Shown here: positions 1-10,057 of the stretch, in pieces | Numbering within the stretch: position 1 is the stretch's first letter | Layout: each line of letters starts with the position of its first letter | Source of the DNA: Alphaproteobacteria bacterium | GTDB lineage: Bacteria; Pseudomonadota; Alphaproteobacteria; CACIAM-22H2 | Length of the DNA: 64,000 bases | Reading direction: 5' to 3' | Assembly: GCA_016124335.1 (NCBI GenBank) | Contig: WGNX01000004.1 | Span: 80,418-144,417 of the forward strand | Notes under the pieces: generated by a model | Told to the model about the DNA's origin: nothing | Databases searched by the model: none | The model's input: only the letters and a program-made list of their open reading frames with translations | Translations under genes and position numbers: made by a program

Positions 1-117
1 TCGACGCATTGGCGCGACATGGCCGGTTTCTGGGCCGAAGGGCGGATGCTGCGGCTGGCGAAATCCCGCGTCGAACTCGGCAACGACGCGCACCGCCTGC
101 ATCTTCTGCCACCCTGA
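1..117 (+). CDS. 3' end of an unidentified gene (partial)
   Basis: Frame 1 is open from the first base to a TGA at 115-117 and encodes the last 38 residues of a protein that begins outside the window. The residues include HWRDMAGFWAEGRM and a Leu/Pro-rich end. I do not recognise the family. GC-rich codon use fits the neighbouring genes, and the sequence becomes AT-rich directly after the stop, as expected at a gene end. It lies on the same strand as motB, about 190 bases upstream of it. It could also be a chance open frame, because only 38 codons are visible. Confidence 0.4.
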   Translation, partial: STHWRDMAGFWAEGRMLRLAKSRVELGNDAHRLHLLPP

Positions 118-182
118 AAAATCGATTGTTTCCAGACGGTTCAGATGAAATTAACCGCTCATCAACGAAATCGAGCTATTTT

Positions 183-197
183 TTAATCGAATTTTAG
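183..197 (+). promoter_or_regulatory. candidate CtrA box upstream of motB
   Basis: The bases TTAA-N7-TTAG match the classical CtrA full site TTAA-N7-TTAA with one mismatch. They lie in an AT-rich stretch (about 118-200) in the promoter region of motB, a flagellar gene class often controlled by CtrA. A further TTAAC half-site is at 151-155. That the region is regulatory is inference; the motif is visible. Confidence 0.4.
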
Positions 198-308
198 CGG
201 GTCGGGCGTGCGGGTTGTTCCGGCTGCTGGCGGAGCGCATATTGCGTTCGCACGTGCAGCGCGTAACGCCTTCAGGCGGGGCCGCGAAAGGTACGTTCGG
301 GAAGTCGC

Positions 309-1394
309 ATGGCCGACGAGAGCAATCATCCAGTCATCATCATCAAGCGTGGCAAGAAGGGCCACGACGGCGCGCATGGCGGCGGCTGGAAGGTCGCCTA
401 TGCCGACTTCGTGACCGCGATGATGGCGTTCTTCCTGCTGCTGTGGCTGCTCAACGCCACGGACCAGGAAAAGCGGCAGGGCATCGCGCAGTACTTCACC
501 GCCTTCGACGCCGTCTCGCGCTCGACCTCGGGTGCCGGCGGCGTGCTTGGCGGCGTGACGCTCGGCCCCGGCGATCTTCCCAACATGACCGGCGGCATCG
601 TCGTGGGCGTGCCGCTTGCCCCCACGGGCGAGGAACGCGACACCGAAGGCCCCGACTTCGCGGAGAAGCAGGGCCAGGCGGCGGCCAGCGAGGACAGCGA
701 AAATCCGCAGCCCAACGCGCGCGGCGCCTCGGGCATCGGCCCCGGCCCGTCGGGCCGCGAAGCGGCCGGCGACAAGCGCCCGGGCACCGCGCCACAGGGC
801 AACCTCTTTACCGGAACGCGCACCGACGGCCAGCAGGACGGCATGGGCCCCACCGTCCAGCAGAACAACGCCCTGCAAAAGCAGATGGTCGCCGAGATGG
901 GCAAGCGCGAGGAGCAGAGCTTCCAGCGCGCCGAAGCCGACATCCGTCAGGCGCTTCAGGAAGTCCCCGACCTGAAACCGCTCGCCCAGAACATCCTCGT
1001 CGACCGCACGCCCGAGGGCCTGCGCATCCAGCTCGTCGACCAGGAACGCTATTCGATGTTCCCGTCGGGATCGTCGGCACCGGCCGAACAGACGCGCAAG
1101 CTCCTCGCCACCGTGGCGAAGGTCGTCCAGAACCTGCCCAACGCCATCGCGATCACCGGCCACACCGATGCCGTGCCCTTCCCGCGCGGCGCGCAATACA
1201 CGAACTGGGAACTGTCGAGCGACCGCGCGAACGCGGCCCGGCGCGCGCTCATCGAAGCCGGCCTGCCCGCCCAGCGCATCGCGCGCGTCGTGGGCCGTGC
1301 CGATACCGAACCCCTGATCGCCGACAACCCGAGCGATCCGCGCAACCGGCGCATTTCGATCATCCTGCTGCGCGACATCCCCGCGGCGAGCTAG
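309..1394 (+). CDS. motB: MotB flagellar motor stator protein
   Basis: Peptidoglycan-anchored stator subunit that, with MotA, forms the ion channel driving flagellar rotation. The 361-residue protein has a basic N-terminus, then a YADFVTAMMAFFLLLWLL membrane segment (about residues 31-48) carrying the channel aspartate D33. A long low-complexity periplasmic linker (about 60-190) follows, then an OmpA-like peptidoglycan-binding domain with the GHTD motif near residue 285. The linker is longer than in enteric MotB, as is common in alphaproteobacteria. No motA is visible, so it must lie elsewhere or upstream. The stop overlaps that of the convergent HD-GYP gene by a few bases. The start ATG is the one immediately preceding the conserved N-terminus. 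Confidence 0.93.
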   Translation: MADESNHPVIIIKRGKKGHDGAHGGGWKVAYADFVTAMMAFFLLLWLLNATDQEKRQGIAQYFTAFDAVSRSTSGAGGVLGGVTLGPGDLPNMTGGIVVGVPLAPTGEERDTEGPDFAEKQGQAAASEDSENPQPNARGASGIGPGPSGREAAGDKRPGTAPQGNLFTGTRTDGQQDGMGPTVQQNNALQKQMVAEMGKREEQSFQRAEADIRQALQEVPDLKPLAQNILVDRTPEGLRIQLVDQERYSMFPSGSSAPAEQTRKLLATVAKVVQNLPNAIAITGHTDAVPFPRGAQYTNWELSSDRANAARRALIEAGLPAQRIARVVGRADTEPLIADNPSDPRNRRISIILLRDIPAAS

Positions 1395-2014
1395 GCCGTC
1401 AGCGTTCCCTTTATCGCGGGCAATGCGTCGCGAAGTGCCGCAAGGATGTCCGGGTCGAACATCGCCGGCGTCATGCGTTCGTCGCCATTCGACATGCGCG
1501 TGGCGACCTCGTCGTGCGACATCGCATCCTTGTAGGACCGTTTTTCCCATAACGCCGAATAGACGTCCCCGACCATGGCGATGCGCGCCTGCTCGGAGAT
1601 GCCCTTGCCCTGCTGCTTGTCGGGATAGCCGGTGCCATCGAACCGCTCGTGATGGTGGAGCACCACTTCTTCGACGAAACCGAGGACCGGCGTCTGCCCG
1701 AGGCTGCGAATCCGGCGGCCGCCGAAGATGGAATGGCCTTCGATCAATTCGCGTTCTTCCGGCGTCAACCGGCGCGGCGCGTTCAGGATCTCGCGCGGGA
1801 TGTCGAGTTTTCCGATGTCGTGGAATTGCCCGGCGATCTGCATCTTGACGATTTCGGGCTCGCTCCAGCCCATTTCGCGCGCGAGTACGGCGCAGACGAT
1901 CGATACCCGGATCGAGTGCCGGTGAACGATTTCGTCGAATGCCTCCTGCTCGTGCCAGAGTTTGGCGACCCAGCCTTCGTCCGGAAAGCTGACAGGCGGT
2001 TCGCCCAGCGGCAT
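1391..2014 (-). CDS. HD-GYP domain protein, probable cyclic-di-GMP phosphodiesterase
   Basis: A 207-residue protein made almost entirely of one HD-GYP domain. It has the HD pair (H65-D66, in FHDIGKLDIP), the downstream histidines HSIFGG and HHHERFDG, and the GYP triad at about 129-131. HD-GYP proteins hydrolyse cyclic-di-GMP. All main metal-ligand motifs appear present, so activity is likely. There is no attached receiver or membrane domain, so it is a free-standing cytoplasmic enzyme. Its position tail-to-tail with motB suggests a role in switching between motility and attachment, which is inference. Two TTAA motifs lie directly upstream (2039-2052). Confidence 0.88.
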   Translation of the reverse strand: MPLGEPPVSFPDEGWVAKLWHEQEAFDEIVHRHSIRVSIVCAVLAREMGWSEPEIVKMQIAGQFHDIGKLDIPREILNAPRRLTPEERELIEGHSIFGGRRIRSLGQTPVLGFVEEVVLHHHERFDGTGYPDKQQGKGISEQARIAMVGDVYSALWEKRSYKDAMSHDEVATRMSNGDERMTPAMFDPDILAALRDALPAIKGTLTA

Positions 2015-2038
2015 CGAATCCCCCCAATCGGAAATTGG

Positions 2039-2052
2039 TTAACATACATTAA
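2039..2052 (-). promoter_or_regulatory. paired TTAA motif between HD-GYP and RDD genes
   Basis: TTAA-N6-TTAA lies in the 163-base divergent region, about 25 bases upstream of the HD-GYP start. It resembles a CtrA box but the spacer is six, not seven. The region around it is the most AT-rich part of this intergenic stretch and probably holds the promoters of both genes. Weak evidence. Confidence 0.3.
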
Positions 2053-2177
2053 TGTTCAACCGATAAGGGTAGCTCACCATCAAATGTATGCATGGTCAAG
2101 GTCGCCCGAACGCGCGCAGCCGTGCTTGCGGGCAATCGGAAGCTCCCCTACGCTTTACTTCACGCGCGGGAGGCTCC

Positions 2178-2681
2178 GTGGAAGAAGCAGCGCATATTCG
2201 AGACATTTCGATCGGTAATTCCGGCGACGGATCGCGTTCGGATCGCGACCCGAACGCACTTCCCGGGCTTCGGCGTCGGCGCGTCTTCGCCTGGGCGATC
2301 GACGTGGCGATCTGCTCGCTTCTCGGATTTGCCGCCGCGATCCCCGCAACGTTCGCCGGCATCGTCAGCTTCGGCGTGCTTTGGGCGCCCGCATGGCTCG
2401 CGGTCGGACTCATTCCGCTGGCGTATAACGCGCTGCTCGTTTCCGGCGCGCGGCGCTCGACCTGGGGCCAACGCCTGGCCGGCATCCAGCTCGAAACCGC
2501 CGAGGGAACGCAGGCTGGCCTTTTGCAAGCGGCCGCCCACTTCGTCATATTCGTGCTGAGTATAGGCATGACGGGCGGGCTGATCTTGATCTGGACATTC
2601 TTCAACGGCGACAAGGCGCTCTTCCACGACACGCTCGTGAACATCCGTGCGCGCCGCGTGCCGGCAGGGGAAAGCCGATGA
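2178..2681 (+). CDS. RDD family membrane protein
   Basis: A 167-residue protein with an Arg-rich stretch (LRRRRVFAWAID) leading into hydrophobic segments at about residues 36-60, 66-90 and 125-150, the layout of RDD proteins. RDD family members are small inner-membrane proteins of mostly unknown function, some proposed as ion antiporters. I chose the GTG at 2178 because a GGGAGG ribosome site lies a few bases before it and the upstream frame is not protein-like. An alternative in-frame start is at 2088. The stop overlaps the bpt start by four bases (ATGA), so the two genes are translationally coupled, an arrangement seen in many alphaproteobacteria. Confidence 0.8.
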   Translation: MEEAAHIRDISIGNSGDGSRSDRDPNALPGLRRRRVFAWAIDVAICSLLGFAAAIPATFAGIVSFGVLWAPAWLAVGLIPLAYNALLVSGARRSTWGQRLAGIQLETAEGTQAGLLQAAAHFVIFVLSIGMTGGLILIWTFFNGDKALFHDTLVNIRARRVPAGESR

Positions 2682-3460
2682 CCGCGCAAGGCAACAGCAC
2701 CGCGCGGTTCTATTATTCGATGCCGTCCCCTTGCCCGTATATCGACGGGCGGATGGAGCGGCGGATCTTCGTCGACCTTACCGGCCCGCAGGCCGTCCTT
2801 TCCTACGATCTCCTGTCGGAAGCGGGTTTCCGCCGCTCGCTGGGCTTTGCTTATCGGCCCGCCTGCCCCGGCTGCAATGCTTGCGTTGCGGTGCGCATCC
2901 CGGTCGCGAAATTCGAGCTGACGCGCCAATGGCGGCGCGTGCTTTCGCACAACGAGGACCTCGCCGGTGAACTGAGGCCCGCACTTGCGACGGCAGAACA
3001 GTATGCCCTGTTCTCGCGCTACCAGGTCGGGCGCCATCGCGACGGCGAAATGGCGCGCATGGATTTCGAGGACTACCGGACGATGATCGAAGTGGGCGCG
3101 ATCGCGTCCAACGTTCTCGAAGTGCGCGACCGGCACGGCAACCTGATGGGGGCCTGCCTCATCGACCGGATGGGCCACGGCTACTCGGCCGTCTATTCCT
3201 TCTACGAGCCGGAAACGCCGCAGCGCTCTTTGGGGAGCTATTTGATCCTGTGGCTGATCGACGAGGCGCGCCGGGCCGGTCTCGACCATGTCTATCTGGG
3301 CTACTGGATCGGCCAGAGCCCCAAGATGGCCTACAAAGTTCGCTTCCAGCCGCTCGAAGCGCTGACCCGGGAAGGCTGGCACCCGATCGATGCCGGTGGC
3401 ACGCCCCGGCGTCCGATTTCGCCCGGCCGCACGCGCCTGCCCTTTGCGGCAACCGACTGA
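2678..3460 (+). CDS. bpt: Aspartate/glutamate leucyltransferase (Bpt/Ate family)
   Basis: Aminoacyl-tRNA-protein transferase that adds an amino acid, leucine in bacterial Bpt, to proteins with N-terminal Asp or Glu, marking them for ClpAP via ClpS. The 260-residue protein shows the family hallmarks: MPSPCPYIDGRMERRIF at the N-terminus, the RPACPGCNACVAVRIPV cysteine cluster near residues 61-77, and the C-terminal half with SLGSYLILWLIDEARR and YLGYWIGQSPKMAYK. Full length for the family. It overlaps the RDD gene by four bases. Transferred-residue specificity (Leu or Arg) cannot be read from the sequence with certainty. Confidence 0.93.
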   Translation: MTAQGNSTARFYYSMPSPCPYIDGRMERRIFVDLTGPQAVLSYDLLSEAGFRRSLGFAYRPACPGCNACVAVRIPVAKFELTRQWRRVLSHNEDLAGELRPALATAEQYALFSRYQVGRHRDGEMARMDFEDYRTMIEVGAIASNVLEVRDRHGNLMGACLIDRMGHGYSAVYSFYEPETPQRSLGSYLILWLIDEARRAGLDHVYLGYWIGQSPKMAYKVRFQPLEALTREGWHPIDAGGTPRRPISPGRTRLPFAATD

Positions 3461-3617
3461 TTCACCTCCCCGATTCGCCTAATTTTCGGGCGGTCTTTCG
3501 TCAAACGGCTGTGGCGACAGGCCGGTCGCCATGCTAGCTTCCGGCCATTCGCGTGGGTTGTGTTCGCTGCGGTCCAAAGCGGCGGCGAAGGCGGGTCGTG
3601 CGTGAATATGTCGATGT

Positions 3618-3636
3618 TTTTCTGAAGATCAGAAAA
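3618..3636 (+). promoter_or_regulatory. perfect inverted repeat before the TRAP binding-protein gene
   Basis: TTTTCTGA-AGA-TCAGAAAA is a perfect 8-bp inverted repeat with a 3-base centre, ending 18 bases before the ATG at 3655. Its AT-richness contrasts with the surroundings. It could be the operator of a dimeric repressor or a small hairpin in the 5' leader. No regulator gene is adjacent. Confidence 0.5.
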
Positions 3637-3654
3637 CTAAAAGGGAGACAGGGA

Positions 3655-4752
3655 ATGAAGCGTCGTAAATTCCTCACTACTGCCGGCGTCGGTCTCGCGG
3701 CTGCCCCGCTCGCCGCTCCGGCGATCGCGCAGGGCGTGATCCGCTGGCGCATGGCGTCGAGCTTTCCGAAGTCGCTCGACACCATCTACGGTGCCGCCGA
3801 AGTCCTCGCCAAGCGCGTGGCCGAAGCCTCGGGCGGCAAGTTCGAAATCCGCGTCTTCGCAGGCGGCGAAATCGTTCCGGGCCTGCAGGTGCTCGATGCA
3901 GTTCAGGCCGGCACCGTCGAGTGCGGACACACCGCCAGCTACTACTATGTCGGCAAGGACCCGACCTTCGCGTTCGACACCGCCGTTCCGTTCGGCCTGA
4001 ACTCGCGTCAGCAGACGGCGTGGATGGTTTCGGGCGGCGGCATGGCCGCGATGGCCGAACTGTTCAAGAACTATAACTGCGTGGCGCTGCCCTGCGGCAA
4101 CACGGGCTGCCAGATGGGCGGCTGGTTCCGCAAGGAAATCAAGGAACCGGGTGACTTCAACGGCGTGAAGATGCGCATCGGCGGCTATGCCGGCAGCGTG
4201 CTCGTCAAGCTCGGCCTCGTGCCGCAGCAGCTCGCGGCATCGGACATCTATCCGGCGCTGGAAAAGGGCACGATCGACGCGGCCGAGTGGGTCGGCCCGT
4301 ACGATGACGAGAAGCTCGGCTTCAACAAGGTCGCGCCGTACTACTACTACCCCGGTTGGTGGGAAGGCGGCCCGCAGCTCTCGGCGCTTGTCAACGACAA
4401 GGCCTGGGCGTCGCTCTCGGCCGAGAACAAGGCGATCTTCACCGCCGCCTCGTACGAAGCGCACACCTACATGCAGGCCCGCTACGACGCCGTGAACCCG
4501 GCGGCGCTGCGTCGCCTGGTGGCCGGCGGCACGAAGCTTCGCGCCTTCAGCCCGAACGTGATGAAGGCCTGCCTTCAGGCCGCGAACGAGGTCTACGAAG
4601 AGACCTCGGCGAAGAACCCGCTGTTCAAGAAGATCTATACGTCGTGGCGCACGTTCCGCAACAACCAGGTCGACTGGTTCAAGGTTGCCGAATTCCGCTT
4701 CGACAGCTTCATGAACACCGGCGGAACCGCTGCGATGAAGAAGAAGTCCTAA
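3655..4752 (+). CDS. TRAP transporter substrate-binding protein, TakP-like
   Basis: Periplasmic binding protein of a tripartite ATP-independent transporter, which captures an organic acid and delivers it to the DctQM permease. The 365-residue protein begins with MKRRKFLTTAGVG and a hydrophobic AAPLAAPAIA segment, a twin-arginine (Tat) type signal peptide cleaved near residue 26. The body has the DctP/TakP fold signature, including IRWRMASSFPKSLDTIYGAAE and GCQMGGWFRKEIKEP. TakP relatives bind 2-oxo acids, but the ligand here is not determined. ATG 3655 is chosen for its GGGAGACAGGGA ribosome site and the signal peptide. It is convergent with its likely permease genes. Confidence 0.9.
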   Translation: MKRRKFLTTAGVGLAAAPLAAPAIAQGVIRWRMASSFPKSLDTIYGAAEVLAKRVAEASGGKFEIRVFAGGEIVPGLQVLDAVQAGTVECGHTASYYYVGKDPTFAFDTAVPFGLNSRQQTAWMVSGGGMAAMAELFKNYNCVALPCGNTGCQMGGWFRKEIKEPGDFNGVKMRIGGYAGSVLVKLGLVPQQLAASDIYPALEKGTIDAAEWVGPYDDEKLGFNKVAPYYYYPGWWEGGPQLSALVNDKAWASLSAENKAIFTAASYEAHTYMQARYDAVNPAALRRLVAGGTKLRAFSPNVMKACLQAANEVYEETSAKNPLFKKIYTSWRTFRNNQVDWFKVAEFRFDSFMNTGGTAAMKKKS

Positions 4753-4777
4753 ACACCGGACTGTCGCGTCAAACGCG

Positions 4778-4816
4778 AACGCCCGCCCGGGAAACCGGGT
4801 GGGCGTTTTCTTTTTT
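4778..4816 (+). terminator. Rho-independent terminator of the TRAP binding-protein gene
   Basis: A 13-bp GC-rich stem (4778-4790 with 4795-4807, one G-T pair) closed by a GAAA tetraloop and followed by a T-rich run to about 4816. It starts 25 bases after the stop codon. On the opposite strand there is no T-run, so it should not stop dctM transcription. Confidence 0.88.
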
Positions 4817-4852
4817 GCGAAGCCGCTCGCGCGACAGGGGGTGCGGCCGCGG

Positions 4853-6463
4853 CTACTGTTTCTTTTCTTCCGTGTCCTCGTCTGTCGACTCGTCCGGATT
4901 CTCGTCCGCATTTTCGTCGGCCGGCTTGTCGGCATTCTCGTCGGCGTTTTCGTCGACCGGGGCGTCGGGATCCACATAGTCGGGCTGCGAAGTCTCGTCG
5001 CCCGGAACCGCCGGCATGTCGGTTGCCCCGTCGCCGGGCACCGGGTCGCCCTCGAGGATGATCTCGATCGAGTTCGGGTCGACGCCATTGCCCTTGTCGA
5101 GCATGAACGTGACCATCGACGGGACCGCGATGACCAGCGCCACCATGATCATCTGGATGACGACGAAAGGCACGGCACCCCAGTAGATCTGCATGGTCGT
5201 AATCGGCTGCATGATCTTCTTGGTCACGACGTCGACGTATTCCTTAACCGGTGCGACCGAGCGCAGGTAAAACAGCGCGAAGCCGAACGGCGGGTGCATG
5301 AACGACGTCTGCATGTTGACGCCGAGCAGCACGCCGAACCAGATCAGGTCGATGCCGAGCTTTTCCGCGACCGGCCCGAGCAGCGGCACGACGATGAACG
5401 ACAGCTCGAAGAAGTCGAGGAAGAACGCGAGCAGGAAAACCATCACGTTGACGACGACGAGGAAGCCGACCTGGCCGCCGGGCAGGCTCGTCAGCAGATG
5501 CTCGACCCAAAGGTCGCCGTCGACGGCGCGGAACGTCAGGCTGAACACGCTCGAGCCGACGAGGATGAAAATCACGAACGACGAGAGCCGCGCGGTCGAA
5601 TCCATTGCCTGGCGCAGCAGGCCCCAGCTCAGCTTGCGCTTGGCAAGCGCCAGGATGATCGCGCCGGTGGCGCCCATGGCGCCGCCTTCGGTCGGCGTGG
5701 CGATGCCAAGGAAGATGGTGCCGAGCACGAGGAAGATCAGCACCAGCGGCGGCATCAGCGTGACGAGGCAACGCACCGCAAGCTGGACACCGCGCAGCGT
5801 GCGCGCTTCCGGCGGCAGCGGCGGGGCACTGGCCGGCGAGACGAACGTCACCAGCAGCACGTAACCCGCATAGAGGCTCGACAGGATGATGCCCGGCACG
5901 AACGCGCCGGCATACATGTCGCCGACCGACCGGCCCAACTGGTCGGCCATGATGATCAGCACCAGCGAGGGCGGGATGATCTGCGCGAGCGTGCCGGACG
6001 CCGCGATGACGCCGGATGCAAGCCGTCGGTCGTAGCCGTAGCGCAGCATGATGGGCAGCGAGATCAGGCCCATCGCGATGACCGATGCGGCGACCACGCC
6101 GGTCGTGGCGGCCAGCAGCGCGCCCACGAAGATGACCGCATAGGCAAGGCCGCCCGGCAGCGGCCCGAAGAGCTGCCCGATCGTGTCGAGCAGGTCCTCG
6201 GCCATGCCGGATCGTTCGAGGATCAATCCCATGAACGTGAAGAACGGAATCGCCAGCAGCGTGTCGTTGCGCATGATCCCGAACACGCGTTCGGGCAACG
6301 CCTGGAACAGGATCGGATGCAGCAGGCCAAGCTCGATGCCGATGAGGCCGAAGACGATGCCGTTGGCAGCAAGCGCGAAGGCGACCGGATAGCCGAGCAG
6401 CAGGAACACCACCAGCGCCGCGAACATGATCGGCGCCATGTAATGGATCAGGAAGTCGGCCAT
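4853..6463 (-). CDS. dctM: TRAP transporter large permease (DctM) with acidic C-terminal tail
   Basis: Large membrane subunit of a TRAP transporter, which forms the transport path driven by a sodium or proton gradient. About 460 residues of alternating hydrophobic helices show DctM motifs such as TGVVAASVIAMGLISLP, SGTLAQIIPPSLVLI, GIATPTEGGAMGATGA and MQTSFMHPPFGFALFYLR. The protein is 536 residues, longer than the roughly 430 of typical DctM. The excess is mainly a Asp/Glu/Asn-rich cytoplasmic or periplasmic tail (last ~75 residues) with DENADEN-type repeats and no obvious domain. The start ATG (6463) abuts the last codon of dctQ, so both genes are one operon. Gene order is Q-M with the P gene facing them. 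Confidence 0.92.
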   Translation of the reverse strand: MADFLIHYMAPIMFAALVVFLLLGYPVAFALAANGIVFGLIGIELGLLHPILFQALPERVFGIMRNDTLLAIPFFTFMGLILERSGMAEDLLDTIGQLFGPLPGGLAYAVIFVGALLAATTGVVAASVIAMGLISLPIMLRYGYDRRLASGVIAASGTLAQIIPPSLVLIIMADQLGRSVGDMYAGAFVPGIILSSLYAGYVLLVTFVSPASAPPLPPEARTLRGVQLAVRCLVTLMPPLVLIFLVLGTIFLGIATPTEGGAMGATGAIILALAKRKLSWGLLRQAMDSTARLSSFVIFILVGSSVFSLTFRAVDGDLWVEHLLTSLPGGQVGFLVVVNVMVFLLAFFLDFFELSFIVVPLLGPVAEKLGIDLIWFGVLLGVNMQTSFMHPPFGFALFYLRSVAPVKEYVDVVTKKIMQPITTMQIYWGAVPFVVIQMIMVALVIAVPSMVTFMLDKGNGVDPNSIEIILEGDPVPGDGATDMPAVPGDETSQPDYVDPDAPVDENADENADKPADENADENPDESTDEDTEEKKQ

Positions 6464-7026
6464 CAGACGTGCTCCGATTCCGGCGTGGCGCCGTGCGAGG
6501 ATTTCTTTTCAAGCGGGTCCGGCCCGTCCCCCGTCAGGAACGCGATGCGCTTGATGAGTTCGGAAAGGGCCTGGATCACGAGAAGGAAGAACCCGACCGG
6601 CACGAGCAGGCGCGCCGGCCACCGCACGAGGCCGCCGGCATCGGACGACTGCTCGTTCGATACGATGCTGTTCACCGCGATCGGCCAGGACAGGTACATG
6701 ATCAGGATCGTGAACGGCAGCAGGAACAGGATCGTGCCGAAAATGTCGATCCAGATCTGCGTGCGGCGCGACAGATGCGAGTTCACCACGTCGATGCGGA
6801 TATGCTCGTTGTGCAGCAGCGTGTAGCCGGCCCCCAGCAGGAACACGGCGGCGAACAGGTACCATTGCAGTTCGAGCCAGGCGTTCGAGCTTTGATGGAA
6901 CGAATACCGGATCGTCGCGTTGATCGAACTGACAAGAACGGCCGCGAGGACGAACCAGTAAATCCCGCGCCCGACCAGCGCGTTGAGCCGGTCGATCAGA
7001 CGGCTGAGCTGCATAAGACCTGACAT
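6463..7026 (-). CDS. dctQ: TRAP transporter small permease (DctQ)
   Basis: Small four-helix subunit that associates with DctM. The 187-residue protein has four hydrophobic segments, at about residues 18-40, 53-75, 95-118 and 140-165, and the family motif NAWLELQWYLFAAVFLLGAGYTL. The ATG at 7026 is preferred to an upstream TTG because an AGGGGAGGGA ribosome site lies about nine bases before it. The gene directly precedes and touches dctM. The C-terminus is charged. Belongs to the TakQ-type small permeases by association with the TakP-like binding protein. Confidence 0.88.
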   Translation of the reverse strand: MSGLMQLSRLIDRLNALVGRGIYWFVLAAVLVSSINATIRYSFHQSSNAWLELQWYLFAAVFLLGAGYTLLHNEHIRIDVVNSHLSRRTQIWIDIFGTILFLLPFTILIMYLSWPIAVNSIVSNEQSSDAGGLVRWPARLLVPVGFFLLVIQALSELIKRIAFLTGDGPDPLEKKSSHGATPESEHV

Positions 7027-7103
7027 CAAAGGGCTTCCCTCCCCTGTCCGGCGCCATGCAAGCCTTCGATGGCCGCTATGGCGTCAACACAAGGGTCTAT
7101 AGT

Positions 7104-7138
7104 GGCCGACTCCCGCGTTTTCAAGCGGATAGTCGGTC
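7104..7138. other. long imperfect hairpin between bioY and dctQ
   Basis: GGCCGACT (7104-7111) pairs with AGTCGGTC (7131-7138), and CCGC (7113-7116) with GCGG (7125-7128), giving about 12 paired bases around an 8-base loop. It lies 34 bases beyond the bioY stop codon and about 80 bases upstream of dctQ. No T-run follows on either strand, so a simple intrinsic terminator is unlikely. It could be a 3' stabilising element for bioY or an operator. Confidence 0.35.
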
Positions 7139-7172
7139 CTGTTACGACGAATTTACGCCGTCAAATCAGGCG

Positions 7173-7757
7173 TCAGGCGCCGCGGGTCCGCTGGGCGGCC
7201 GCAACAAGGGCCGTCGCCAGAGCGGCCTTGACGACCGCCCCCGCGATGAAGGGCGTCAGCCCCAGTGCGATGGCCTTTTCCACGCCTACAAATGTGGCGA
7301 GCCACGCCACGCCGGGCGCGTGCAGGACGACCGAGCCGATCGCCATTGCCGCGGCGGTCCCTGCAAGCGTGCGGCCCCAGCCGCGCTCGGCCAGCCAGCC
7401 CAGGACGGTCGCGGCAACAAGGAAGCCCGCAAGGAAGCCGCCGGTCGTGCCCAACATATAGGCAAGTCCGATGCCCTTCTCCGGCGTGCCGGCAAACACG
7501 GGCAGGCCGAACGCGCCTTCGAGAAGGTAGAGCGCGATGGTGGCCGCCCCCAGCCGCGCGCCATAGGCAAAGCCCAGGAACAGCACCACACCCGACTGCA
7601 TCGTCATCGGGACCGGCCACATCGGCACCTGCACCTTGGCGGACGCCCACAGCAGGATCGAGCCGGCGACAGCGAGCATCGCCATGCGGGCGAATTCGCG
7701 CGTTCCGGCGGGCCAGAGGCGGTCGACGAGGGTCGGATGGCGGGCGGCAACGGTCAT
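7173..7757 (-). CDS. bioY: Biotin transporter BioY
   Basis: S component of an ECF-type biotin transporter, an integral membrane protein that binds biotin with high affinity. The 194-residue protein has about six hydrophobic segments and BioY motifs including KVQVPMWPVPMTMQSGVVLFLGFAYG, LYLLEGAFGLPVFAG and LGTTGGFLAGF. No energising bioM or bioN gene is adjacent. Solitary BioY proteins are common in proteobacteria and some can transport biotin alone. ATG 7757 is preferred to a GTG two codons earlier because of the GGAG nine bases upstream. No biotin synthesis genes are in the window. Confidence 0.92.
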   Translation of the reverse strand: MTVAARHPTLVDRLWPAGTREFARMAMLAVAGSILLWASAKVQVPMWPVPMTMQSGVVLFLGFAYGARLGAATIALYLLEGAFGLPVFAGTPEKGIGLAYMLGTTGGFLAGFLVAATVLGWLAERGWGRTLAGTAAAMAIGSVVLHAPGVAWLATFVGVEKAIALGLTPFIAGAVVKAALATALVAAAQRTRGA

Positions 7758-7819
7758 GGGCACAAACTCCGGATGGAAATCGAAGCCAACGCTTAACCGC
7801 CCGGCGGGCGGCGCGCAAG

Positions 7820-10036
<2,217 letters not shown>

Positions 10037-10057
10037 GGGGTTGGGCAGGCTCCGGAA

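Noticed and set aside
183..2045. A 620-codon open frame on the minus strand overlapping motB and the HD-GYP gene
   Set aside because: Antisense to two genes with clear domains. The translated sequence is low-complexity and Arg/Ala/Gly-rich, as expected in high-GC antisense frames.
2088..2178. Upstream ATG at 2088 for the RDD protein
   Set aside because: The 30 extra residues are not protein-like and the GTG at 2178 has an excellent ribosome site.
4799..6826. A 675-codon open frame antisense to the TRAP permease
   Set aside because: Sequence rich in His, Asp and Arg with no domain; mirrors the coding strand of dctM.
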